Origin: Theodoxus fluviatilis | Taxonomy: Eukaryota; Mollusca; Gastropoda; Cycloneritida; Neritidae | Length of the DNA stretch: 15,000 nucleotides | Assembly (NCBI GenBank): GCA_034096865.1 | Contig: JAWQFJ010005811.1 | Coordinates: 1 to 15,000 of the forward strand | Direction: 5' to 3' | Position numbers and translations under genes: made by a program | Notes under the pieces: model-generated | Database searches by the model: none | Told to the model about the DNA's origin: nothing | Seen by the model: the letters and a program-made list of their open reading frames with translations, nothing else | In this document: positions 1 to 7,620 of the stretch, one piece after another | Layout of the letters: each line of letters opens with the position of its first letter | How positions within the stretch are numbered: the first letter of the stretch is position 1

Positions 1-479
1 ATACATACATACATCAGCTGAAAGCCATGGCTGCTGGGCTTGCGATGCCTGCTTCAGTGGCTCTGCCAGGGCGGCCCCAAGCAGCCAAAAAGGCTACTGG
101 GGGTAGGGGGGTGGGGGGTGGAACAGATTATTCACATCCAACTGTGCATTCAAGGTACCAAATAAGATCGAAGTGGCAAGGCAACAGACAGTCTTCAGAG
201 GAAGAGCCTCCATCAACAAGTGTTAGCTACAAGTAGTAAGAGGACCAGGCAATGGAAGAGTGCGGTTTGATCAACCATCTGTAGCAAGGGGGGTTCCTGT
301 TGGTGTGGGCCTAGGCGCAGGGTGGGGCTATAGAGAGACGTTTGGACCTCTCTCTACCCCTTCAGCAGGACCGACCCTGGGTCCCTTTGATGTGGCCAGC
401 TGGGCATGCAGGCAGGAAGTGTAGAGGCAGTGTGCCTCTCTCCCTTGACTCCTCGAGTGGTCAGCAGACAAGCAAGGCT
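1..479. other. Unassigned sequence, short (ATAC)n at left edge
   Basis: The first 14 bases are the end of an ATAC microsatellite. The rest has a G-rich run near 101-120 and short open frames under 75 codons with no domain I recognise. I see no splice-bounded exon. On the minus strand this stretch lies downstream of the possible LTR block at 480-710, so it could be internal sequence of that element, but no gag, pol or primer-binding site is visible. Confidence 0.5.
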
Positions 480-710
480 TGGCGTCAGTTTTCCCCGTCT
501 TTATTCATGGTAACAAGGCAATTCAGGGCAATGCAGGCATAAAAGCTGTACACCGGAATGACCTTCCCGTGACCTCTCGCTCTGCCATCCTGACTGTCGC
601 TCGTTCTTCCTCGTCTCTGGTCTCTCGTCTTATCTCTCTCCTTCTCGTCTCATCTCGTCTCTGGTCTCTGCCCATGTGTTGGCGCTGTTAAGGCAGGGGC
701 TTTAAATAGC
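480..710 (-). mobile_element. Possible LTR or promoter/polyA-like block (minus strand)
   Basis: Read on the minus strand this stretch has a TATA-like TATTTAAA at 708-701, then a purine-rich run with repeated GAGACGAGA-like units (about 600-665), then an AATAAA signal at 505-500. A TATA box followed about 200 bases later by a polyadenylation signal is the order expected in an LTR (U3-R-U5). I cannot find TG...CA ends, a target duplication or a second LTR, so a solo LTR, a small promoter or chance remain possible. Confidence 0.25.
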
Positions 711-1264
711 CATCACGCGGGCGTGAGCGAGCGCAAACGAAACTTCTAAGCAGTGCATGATATATTAAATGAATAAACTCTCAAATTTGGTGTGATCTCA
801 AAACACGCAAATACTGGCTGGTCAGATTGGATGCTAGCTGGCGCTTAACCACGTGTGAGCTGCGTGAACCTCATACATCTCTACGGCAGCCACAGAGTGA
901 GCGAAACACGCCTCCTCACGTATCTCTGCAGTTACCATCTAGGCACACATGTATGGAAGTAGAGGTGGAAGACAACACGTTGAATTACAGTTGTCTGGAC
1001 AAGTTTCTACATCATATTCTCACCCTCTTACACATCAAAGGTTAAAAATTCGGAAAAAAACAATCATTACATATTACCTACAGGAAAAATGCTGAGGAGC
1101 AGTACATTGAAAGAAGCACGAGAGGAACAATGCGTGAGTCACGCCACGACATCAGCAAAGCTGATCAGGACTTTCCTATATGCTGTTAAACAAACTGTCA
1201 GCTTTCACACAAAGCAGCAAGTGACAGGCAGTTCATTTCCAGGGAAAAACTTTAATATAAACAC
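711..1264. other. Unassigned sequence
   Basis: No recognisable exon, RNA gene or repeat family. If the minus-strand exon at 1265-1439 is real, this would be its 3' untranslated region. An ATTAAA polyadenylation-like hexamer lies just past its stop on the minus strand, near 1250. Confidence 0.5.
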
Positions 1265-1439
1265 TCATTCATCACTCAACCCTGGTCGGAACGGCCGTTG
1301 GGGTGCTATGCTGAATGCTGCAGATAGTCCGCTGCTTGGTTTGGTCGCGGGTGTCATGGAGCTTGGAATGCCAAAGTAGGAGAAGATGCTTACAAGAACT
1401 GGAAAGGCACATATGGACAACACTGCAACACCAAGTCCA
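1265..1439 (-). CDS. Possible last coding exon of an unidentified membrane protein
   Basis: The minus strand reads as about 58 codons. A strongly hydrophobic segment of about 28 residues (SGLGVAVLSICAFPVLVSIF, then SYFGIPSSM) is followed by a short polar tail rich in Ser, Pro and Ala, ending SDE and a TGA at 1267-1265. This has the look of a final transmembrane helix plus cytoplasmic tail. The frame is closed upstream by a TGA, so the exon would start at an AG ending at 1440, after a T-rich stretch that is a mediocre acceptor. A later GTTGCAG is an alternative acceptor. I do not recognise the family. The helix-like composition could be chance. Confidence 0.28.
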
Positions 1440-1995
1440 CTAATCGAAAATAATCATAATAGACTATTGTAACTTATAATTTCTGCACAAAACCCACAGA
1501 AGATAAGTAAACAAACCACACCGTACGTACCTAGCAGACGAACACGATCGAACCGTAGCCACTACGCCAGCAGACTATCGAGCTAGTGTGATATAATGTT
1601 TCATGTAAAGCTTGAATGAGTGGCAACAGATAACTATATAGTTCTGGCTTGAATTGACTATTTCGTTTCCCTGGTCAGGCGAGGACAGAAAATTCACGAT
1701 CATCAAGTCGATGAATGTATGATCAACTTGCCCGCATTCAGTGTAATGTAACGGTAAAGATTATGACAAGAAAATGGCATTAAAGCACAAAACAAAGTTT
1801 CATGACAACTAAAATCACCGATTATATTGATAACTGACCATTTTTACACTTACAGCTCGTGCTCAAATCTTACAAAGCAAACAAAACATACTGCGGGGAG
1901 TGTCCCGGTCACGCATTAAAACTCAGTGCACGAGAGATCGTTTCGCTTTGCTCTCATTTGTTTCATCTGCTCCGACATGGTAAGCTGGCTGTGCC
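1440..1995. other. Unassigned sequence left of the Penelope-like insertion
   Basis: AT-rich DNA with no recognisable coding exon. An 84-codon frame opens at 1859 but runs straight through the insertion boundary at 1996, so it is unlikely to be a real gene. This stretch is the left flank of the insertion site of the element at 2012-4279. Confidence 0.5.
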
Positions 1996-2011
1996 AAGAA
2001 ACCAACATATA
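1996..2011. repeat. 16-bp direct repeat, left copy (probable target-site duplication)
   Basis: The sequence AAGAAACCAACATATA is present here and again, without mismatch, at 4280-4295. The bases on both sides differ (C versus T before, T versus A after). The two copies bracket the Penelope-like sequences, as a target-site duplication made on insertion would. Confidence 0.65.
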
Positions 2012-2050
2012 TATAAGAAAAAAACACACGACAAACACCAAAATCAAAGG

Positions 2051-2075
2051 CTTTCGGGCACACACCCTTCTTCAG
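2051..2075 (-). other. Degenerate hammerhead-ribozyme-like core in the Penelope-like 3' region
   Basis: The minus strand reads CTGAAGA, then GGG, a UGUGUG loop, CCC and GAAA. This resembles the hammerhead core CUGANGA - stem II - GAAA. Penelope-like elements are known to carry hammerhead motifs in their terminal repeats. An extra A sits at the base of stem II, and I could not find convincing stems I and III or a cleavage triplet. It is therefore either a decayed ribozyme or a chance match. Confidence 0.28.
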
Positions 2076-2157
2076 TGAACGATGCAGAAACACAGAAACG
2101 ATGCAACACGTGACGTAAAAACACTTTAGAATGACATGACGTAGGCACTCCAGAGCT

Positions 2158-2185
2158 CTCCCCCTCCTCTCTCTCCCTCTCTCTC

Positions 2186-2227
<42 letters not shown>

Positions 2228-2279
2228 TCTCTCTCTCTTTCTTTCTCTCTATTTCTCTCTATCTCTCTCTATCTCTCCC

Positions 2280-2353
<74 letters not shown>
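2158..2353. repeat. (CT)n microsatellite, about 196 bp
   Basis: Nearly uninterrupted CT dinucleotides with occasional CCCT, TTTCT and ATCT variants. It lies left of the nested LINE tail. The CT tract resumes at 2893 on the other side, so the LINE appears to have landed in, or seeded, this repeat. Confidence 0.95.
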
Positions 2354-2356
<3 letters not shown>

Positions 2357-2611
2357 AATAAATGCATCCTTATGCACAAAATTGCTCATTCACAAGCACC
2401 AAAGTATCTTACTGATCTCTTCATTCGTCCCCAAACAAGCCATTCACTATCTCGCAACACTTTCATTCTACCACAACCTAGAATAGACATTTTCAAAGGC
2501 AGTATTACATATTCAGGTGTTATGATATGGAATACACTTCCATTGCACCTTAGGAACAATACTTCCTTGACGTCTTTTAAAGCATCCATACGTGATTATC
2601 TATTCAGATGA
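2354..2611 (+). pseudogene. LINE ORF2 carboxy-terminal fragment
   Basis: The frame reads LNKCILMHKIAHSQAPKYL and then TDLF, followed about 40 residues later by an SGVMIWNTLPLHLR block and an SFKASIRDYL end. This is the conserved order of many CR1/L2/Jockey-type LINE proteins: KC...HK..H..AP.YL.DLF, then ...Y.G...WN.LP..+R..., then SFK..+..+L. It matches the region after the reverse-transcriptase domain, of unclear function. Codons before the first ATG (2372) are clearly still in frame, so that ATG is not a true start. The protein ends at the natural TGA. The 3' part is intact and the rest was never copied. Confidence 0.75.
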
Positions 2612-2892
2612 TCTCACTTCTGTCGCCTGTACATATGACACGTATTGCTTGATCTTAAAGACTCACTGAGCTGACAGCTGTCAAAGACATATACTAAAAT
2701 CTTTGTCATTGTTGATCATATTCTTCATATATCTTACCAACTGTTGTACATGGATTAGCTACTGTGTATTTTGTGTCTTAATTATCAATGTTTTCATTTC
2801 TTTATGAGCAAGGACAATTTGTAAGAAAGGCAGAAATGCCTAAAATTTCATCCTTGATAAATAAAGAATCAATCAATCAATCAATCAATCAA
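2354..2892 (+). mobile_element. 5'-truncated LINE 3' end with (AATC)n tail
   Basis: The unit starts abruptly out of the CT tract inside the last part of a LINE reverse-transcriptase protein (coding to 2611). It continues as an AT-rich 3' untranslated region with a small hairpin (AGGCA...TGCCT, about 2828-2841). It ends in AATAAA followed by AATC repeats (about 2867-2892). Short tandem repeats at the 3' end instead of poly(A) are typical of CR1/L2-like LINEs, so I suggest that group, without certainty. Most of the element is missing, as expected of incomplete reverse transcription. Confidence 0.75.
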
Positions 2893-2893
2893 T

Positions 2894-2944
<51 letters not shown>

Positions 2945-3200
2945 CTCTCCCTCCCTCTCTCTCCACCACCCTCATCCAAAATAAATTGTTCGCGCCCGAG
3001 TTCTCGGAGCCCGAGCTCTCTCAGCGTCCAGTGTCCAGAGTGTTCTCTCTCTATCTCTCTCTCTCTCACTCCCTCCCTCTCTATCTATCTCTCTATCTCC
3101 CTCTCTCTCTATATATATCTCTCTATCTCCCTCCAACTCTCTCTCTCTCTATCTCTCTCTCTCTCTCTACGTGTTCATAGTTCTATCTATCTATCTCTCT
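2893..3200. repeat. CT-rich simple repeats with an island of unique sequence
   Basis: CT, CCCT and CTAT-type repeats fill about 2893-2963 and 3045-3200. Between them, about 2964-3044, is unique GC-rich sequence with CCGAG/CTCGG inverted pieces, probably the original 3' untranslated region of the Penelope-like element. On the minus strand these are GA repeats directly after the element's stop codon. Confidence 0.85.
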
Positions 3201-3201
3201 C

Positions 3202-4292
3202 TCAGTCAAACACATTCAGTCCTTCAGGGTAGTTGGTGCGCAGCTTGAAGCGCCAGAACTTCTCTCTCCGCTTCCGGATGTTAGATCGTCCATATGGATC
3301 TTCTCAATAATGGTCACTCTCATGTGGGAGAGGCAGTGCCCAGGGGACCTGAAGTGCTTAGCCACTAGGGTGTCTAAGTCATTGCGGATGGCGTGCGTGT
3401 GTCCGTAAAACCTTCTACGGATGGTCTGGCCAGTCTCACCCACATACTGCCTGTCGTGACACTGTTCACAGTCAATGAGATAGATGACGTTTGTTGACGT
3501 GCACGACAAGCAGTCTCTGATGTGGAAAGACTGGCCAGTGATGACGCTGCGGAAGGTGGTAGTGTCCTGCAGGTATTTCTTGCACAGTACACATTTGGGG
3601 CATGGCTGACACCCGATGTTGGTCTCCTGAGCCAATGTACGGGGGAAGGGGAGGGTCGAGGGCATCAGCAGTTTTCTAAGATTGAAACAATTACTTTCTT
3701 CTACAATAGGCGGATTTGGAGCTGCCCGTCTCATCCGCGTGCTAGTGTGGAGCACCGGTAGAAACTGTTTCAGCCACTGGCTCAGAGGCGGGTTGTTAGG
3801 GTTGTGACGAATCACAAACGGCACTCTGTCTGCACCCTTGGCTTCTCTTCGAGCATACTTAAGAGTAGATGCTCGAGTCCTGGCTGCCACTTTTTTCACA
3901 GCTGCCTCAGTCAGTTCTACGGGATAGCCTCTCTTTTTTAACTTCTTTTTCAGTTCATCACATCTGCGTCCGAACGTATAGTCTTCGGAGCAGATGCGAC
4001 GCAGACGTAAGCACTGGCTGTAGGGGATGCTGCGAGGACAGTGACGAGGGTGGCATGAGTGGAAAAGTAGAATCATGGCAGCATCTGTGGGCTTCACGTG
4101 GAGGTCAGTGACCAAATGTCCCTCAGAAGTGATGGAAAGACTTACATCCAGGTTTGGCACACTGGTTCTCCCATTGCTGTAGGTGAACTTTATGCTCGGG
4201 TGTTGATCATTCAGCCACTCCATGAATTTCACCAGTTCATTTTGGCCGCAGAACCAGAGAGTGATGATGTCATCATTGTAAGAAACCAACAT
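3202..4292 (-). pseudogene. Penelope-like reverse transcriptase/GIY-YIG endonuclease fragment
   Basis: About 358 codons are open on the minus strand. At residues 5-8, YNDD followed by I matches the reverse-transcriptase metal-binding motif (YxDD). The downstream thumb-like block has LDV (48-50), KPTD (67-70), IPYSQCLRLRRIC (89-101) and RGYP (121-124), all typical of Penelope-like proteins. A Cys-rich linker (CQPCPKCVLC, 228-237) precedes a GIY-YIG nuclease: NVIYLIDC (268-275), QYVGETGQTIRRRF (282-295). The open frame stops at 3216, but the expected ending (KRREKFWRFKLRTNYPEG and onward) continues in another frame to a TGA at 3204-3202. So a frameshift lies at about 3285-3300. The ATG at 4292 lies inside the 16-bp flanking repeat and is not a real start. 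The protein would have worked in target-primed reverse transcription in the nucleus. Confidence 0.9.
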
Positions 4293-4295
4293 ATA
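4280..4295. repeat. 16-bp direct repeat, right copy (probable target-site duplication)
   Basis: This is identical to 1996-2011 and lies exactly where Penelope-like coding similarity begins on the minus strand. A duplication this length fits an endonuclease-primed insertion. Confidence 0.65.
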
Positions 4296-4596
4296 AAATA
4301 ATTAGAGTTAGTTGATCTTTCTAAGGTAATGTCCGTAAGGAAGAAAACGCGTTACGTTGACTTTCGCAAGCCCGATGCCTGTCGATTTTACCTCAACGAA
4401 ATTGAGGTGATCGGCGGGCTCGATCCATATTAGCTGACGCTCCCTGTGGGTTAGGGAATGTAAGAATTGACCCATCGCGTCTCCCTTCGCGATTCGTAAG
4501 AGGCGAATAACTAGGGACATCGTGACTTGATTTGCGTTGACTCGGAACTATTCTAGTGGTTTTTGTGCTCGGTGGCCTTACGTAGCCTACAAAGGC
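4296..4596. other. Unassigned sequence with overlapping short open frames
   Basis: This is less AT-rich than its surroundings and rich in CpG-containing words. The plus strand has a 43-codon frame (4302-4433, ATG at 4329) whose end, CRFYLNEIEVIGGLDPY, has protein-like composition. The minus strand has two overlapping frames of 60-100 codons. None matches a family I know. It may be a piece of an unknown repeat, or part of the THAP-gene neighbourhood, since it lies downstream of that gene on the minus strand. Confidence 0.35.
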
Positions 4597-4653
4597 TCCA
4601 TCCATCCATCCGCCCATCCATCCATCCCATTCATCCATCGATCCATCCATCCC
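4597..4653. repeat. (TCCA)n microsatellite
   Basis: Tandem TCCA tetramers with a few variants (CGCC, CATT, CGAT). It lies between the unassigned block and the THAP frame. Confidence 0.9.
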
Positions 4654-4762
4654 AGCTGACGAAGAACCAACTTGATCCGGAATTGAGGAACATTCCGCCA
4701 ACGAGTGCCATGGACATATTTAATTGTTGTACTCGTAACATCGGCGTACACGTTGGAAGAGT

Positions 4763-5038
4763 TCAAGAATTATAGGTCTTTGGAAGTCTATCGATTCTTC
4801 GTAGCAGGATTCGTGGAAGATGTCTGCTGATTCTCGCCGGGTGTTTGTCTCGAAAGGTTAGATCTATTCTGTAAATCTTCTTTTTCCATCCTCTTCGTCT
4901 AGCTTCGGTCACCCTTTGCACAATCGGACCTTGATTGGTTTTCTCTGATGGTATAAAGTAGTAGGAGCGTTTGACTCCTCTTAATTTGTCTTTTTGTTGG
5001 TTGTTAAAACAATCTTTCACGCAGCAAGAAGTCGGCAT
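4763..5038 (-). CDS. THAP-type zinc finger protein fragment, last zinc ligand missing
   Basis: The minus strand encodes 91 residues. They begin [13 protein letters not shown], which matches the MP..C(C)xxxC start of THAP DNA-binding domains. A YYFIP block (26-30, where THAPs have F.IP or F.FP), an RRRGW stretch with W51, and KIYRIDL follow. THAP domains bind DNA with one zinc held by a C2CH set and often occur at the amino end of transcription factors and P-type transposases. The closing CxxH motif should fall near residue 70, but the sequence reads RISRH, so the cysteine is absent. The expected AVPTIF-like end is also not visible. The ATG at 5038 sits in a good context (CAACCATG). A second frame over the last 150 bases ([17 protein letters not shown] and onward) looks protein-like too, so a frameshift is possible. 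It is either a decayed copy or a diverged single-exon gene. Confidence 0.55.
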   Translation of the reverse strand: MPTSCCVKDCFNNQQKDKLRGVKRSYYFIPSEKTNQGPIVQRVTEARRRGWKKKIYRIDLTFRDKHPARISRHLPRILLRRIDRLPKTYNS

Positions 5039-5115
5039 GGTTGCACGTCTCCCGTAGCACAGCTTAGCAGACAGCGCTCGCCTCCTACCAACATGGCTGA
5101 AAGCACGTGGCTTCT
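5039..5115 (-). promoter_or_regulatory. Possible promoter of the THAP frame
   Basis: Upstream of the THAP ATG on the minus strand are a CACGTG E-box (5104-5109) and GCCATGTT (5097-5090), a match to the YY1 core GCCATNTT. CpG-containing words are also present. This fits a TATA-less promoter, but such short motifs occur by chance and no transcription start can be placed. Confidence 0.25.
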
Positions 5116-5156
5116 ACAAATAACTCCGGAAGTGACGACAACGCGTCTCCGGCCAT

Positions 5157-5206
5157 TCCCCCCCCCCTCCCTCTCCCCTCCCCTCCCCCCCCCCCCCCCC
5201 CCCCCG
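5157..5206. repeat. Poly(C)-rich tract
   Basis: Runs of C broken by CCCTC, including a stretch of about 20 uninterrupted C. The minus strand is therefore very G-rich and could form quadruplexes. Length in the assembly is unreliable for such tracts. Confidence 0.9.
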
Positions 5207-5280
5207 CTCCACCCCACTCCTCCATCCCAATCTATCTCCCGCCCCAACCCGCCCACCAAACCCCAGCCTTGTTTCCCCAC

Positions 5281-5311
5281 CATCTCTGTCTGTCTGCCTG
5301 TCTGTCTGCCA

Positions 5312-5381
<70 letters not shown>
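5281..5381. repeat. (TGTC)n then (CT)n microsatellite
   Basis: CTGT/TGTC tetramers (about 5284-5342) pass through TGTCTC units into pure CT (about 5355-5381). A short (CACG)n spacer then leads to the GA tract. Confidence 0.93.
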
Positions 5382-5384
<3 letters not shown>

Positions 5385-5396
5385 GCACGCACGCAC

Positions 5397-5417
5397 AGAG
5401 AGAGAGAGGGGGGGGGG

Positions 5418-5486
<69 letters not shown>

Positions 5487-5497
5487 GGGGGGAGGGG

Positions 5498-5577
<80 letters not shown>

Positions 5578-5591
5578 GGGAAAGAGAGAGA

Positions 5592-5660
<69 letters not shown>
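5397..5660. repeat. (GA)n microsatellite, about 264 bp
   Basis: GA dinucleotides with G-run interruptions near 5408-5420 and 5487-5498. It is the strand complement of the CT tract just upstream, so the two can pair as a hairpin around the CACG spacer. Confidence 0.95.
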
Positions 5661-5662
<2 letters not shown>

Positions 5663-5664
<2 letters not shown>

Positions 5665-5970
5665 GTTGAAGATAGTCTAAGGGAGATTTTGCCCATTTCC
5701 GCATGACGTGGTCCAGGCATTGTGAAGAGCGGTGTCGAGGACTACGGAAGGACAATCAGGCGAGCTATTTTCAGAGACTATCCGCTGCGAAGTCAGAGGA
5801 ATAGAAAGGAACGGCGCGCAGTGCTAAGTGACACATCCGGAGCAGGTGGTGGTTAGTCTTCGGACCAGATGGAATCCACAGCAAGGGAAATGTCTAGCCT
5901 CAATAACTCCTTGTTCAATTCACTCAATTGCCTGTGTTGCGTCTAGCACAGCCACATACACGGCATTGTG
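5663..5970. other. Unassigned sequence
   Basis: No exon, RNA gene or repeat that I recognise. It lies between the GA tract and the end of the mariner remnant and is probably old host DNA. Confidence 0.5.
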
Positions 5971-5971
5971 G

Positions 5972-6330
5972 ATTACTTTCGAGGGTCGCTCCGAAAGTAA
6001 TGCCTCCTATTTATTTCCACGGCAACAACAAAAGATACAGGGAGCACAATAACACCGTTGAATAGAGCAAGTTTTTAGCTACCAAACAGTACTTTTTTCT
6101 CAGGCTATGCATTTTCGCCAGAGAAGAGTAAGGGTCTGCATGCCATGCTTGTAAAAATCGGCTCCGGCACAGGTGATCAATTTTTTTTCACAGCAGCGAT
6201 GACGACGTCATTGTCAGGAAAATGTTGCTCGCGTACTCCATCATTTATCAGATGAACAGATAAAAGTGAGAAGGCGCCAAATCCGGACCATACGGAGAGT
6301 GTGGTGGAACAGTCCAGCCAAAATTGGCCA
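5972..6330 (-). mobile_element. Mariner transposon remnant: transposase C-terminus and one end
   Basis: The minus strand encodes broken pieces of a mariner transposase. NFGWTVPPHSPYGPDLAPSHF holds the PDLAPS motif with the third catalytic Asp. VREQHFPDNDVVIAAVK and AGADFYKHGMQTL follow in different frames, then LLWRKCIA and a stop. Mariner transposases are DDD-type nucleases that cut and paste DNA at TA sites. At least two frameshifts and in-frame stops kill this copy. It ends at the strand-outer sequence GAGGGTCGCTCCGAAAGTAA (5981-6000), which resembles a known vertebrate mariner terminal repeat. The amino-terminal two thirds are absent. Coding similarity stops where the LINE begins at about 6331. 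Confidence 0.8.
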
Positions 6331-7614
6331 ACCCCGTGGACACAGTCCTTAGTGATTACATTGCCCAAGAAAGCAACCTGCAAATGTGCCAGAACTACCG
6401 CACAATCAGCCTCATCAGCCATCCCAGCAAGGTCATGCTGAAAGTACTGCTGAACAGATTAAAACCTCAGGCAGAGAAAATCATTGCTGAAGAGCAGGCA
6501 GGTTTCAGACCAGGTAGGAGCACCACCGAACAGATCTTCAATCTGAGAGTCCTGTGTGAGAAACATCTACAACACCAACAAGATCTGTACCATGTCTTTA
6601 TAGACTTTAAGAAAGCATTTGACAGAGTCTGGCATGCTGCGCTGTGGGCCACAATGAGAAGCTACAACATCAGCTCCAAGATCATCAAAGTCGTCGAACA
6701 TCTCTATGACAGAGCGACCAGCGCAGTCTTGTTCAATGGTACCACAGGCGAATGGTTCAGGACAACTGTCGGAGTCAGACAGGGCTGTCTACTCTCCCCC
6801 ACACTCTTCAACGTCTTCCTCGAAAGCATAATGACTGATGCCCTAGCAGACCACGATGGATCCATCAGCATCTGTGGCAGAAAGATCACCAACTTACGTT
6901 TTGCTGATGACATTGATGGATTAGCAGGAAGTGAAGAGGAGCTGACTAGTCTTGTCGAGAACCTGGACAAGACCTCACAGGCATATGGCATGGATATCAG
7001 CGCCGAGAAGACCAAGGTGATGACCAACAACCCTCGGGGCATCAAAATGGAAATCAAAGTGAAGGGCCAAAAACTGGAAGCTGTGAACAACTTCAAACCT
7101 GGGATCTATTGTGACCGATGAAGGGTCCAAACCAGAGATACTGTCCAGGATAGCACAAACAACAGCAGCATTGGCAAAGTTGAAGCCAATATGGCGTGAC
7201 AGAAATATCACTCTCGCGTCGAAGATCAGGCTCATGCGCACGCTGGCCATCTCCGTAGTCTTGTATGCATACGAGTCTTGGACACTCACATCTGAACTAC
7301 AGAGATGGATACAAGCCCTAGAAATGAGATGCTACAGCAAGATTCTGAACATCTCATATAAAGACCATGTCACGAATGAGGAAGTCAGCAACAGGATCAG
7401 GAGAGCATTTATACAGTACGAAGACCTGCTCTCAATCGTGAAAAGCAGAAAGCTGAAGTGGTACGGACACGTGTCAAGAGGCAGTGGACTGGCCAAGACC
7501 ATCCTGCAAGGTACCGTACCAGGTGGGAGAAGGAGAGGCAGGCAGAGAAAGAGGTGGGAAGACAACATCAAAGAGTGGACAGGCTTGACCTTTGCTGACT
7601 CACAGCGAGCCACA

Positions 7615-7620
7615 GAGGAT
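7615..7620. repeat. Target-site duplication GAGGAT, left copy
   Basis: GAGGAT is repeated at 7952-7957 on the far side of the MITE. The second LINE copy (near 10214-10219) has a single GAGGAT at the same point with no insertion, which gives an empty site. Confidence 0.8.

Larger units (their letters stand above)
2012..4279 (-). mobile_element. 5'-truncated Penelope-like retroelement with nested LINE
   Basis: On the minus strand this unit starts inside the reverse transcriptase (around 4279), runs through the GIY-YIG endonuclease to a stop at 3204-3202, and continues as a purine-repeat-rich 3' region to about 2012. Penelope-like elements encode one protein with reverse transcriptase followed by GIY-YIG endonuclease, and truncated copies are usual. 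The 3' region is interrupted by a plus-strand LINE tail (2354-2892) and expanded CT tracts. The outer limits are set by the 16-bp direct repeats at 1996-2011 and 4280-4295. The element cannot move by itself, since its amino-terminal part is missing and its end is frameshifted. Confidence 0.75.

Noticed and set aside
2788..3180. A 130-codon Ser/Leu-rich frame
   Set aside because: It is a translation of the CT microsatellite plus the LINE 3' untranslated region. No host protein is implied.
3050..3200. CTAT/CTCT array as a regulatory repeat of a host gene
   Set aside because: It lies inside the Penelope-like insertion and is better explained as microsatellite growth in its 3' region.
3522..4301. 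Plus-strand frames of 67-80 codons over the Penelope-like region
   Set aside because: They are shadows of the minus-strand GIY-YIG protein frame.
4994..5755. Frames of 120-230 codons rich in Arg-Glu, Ser-Leu or Pro
   Set aside because: All are translations of the C, TGTC, CT and GA tracts on both strands.
6467..7613. Minus-strand frames of 61-130 codons over the LINE
   Set aside because: They are shadows of the plus-strand reverse transcriptase, with no independent motif.
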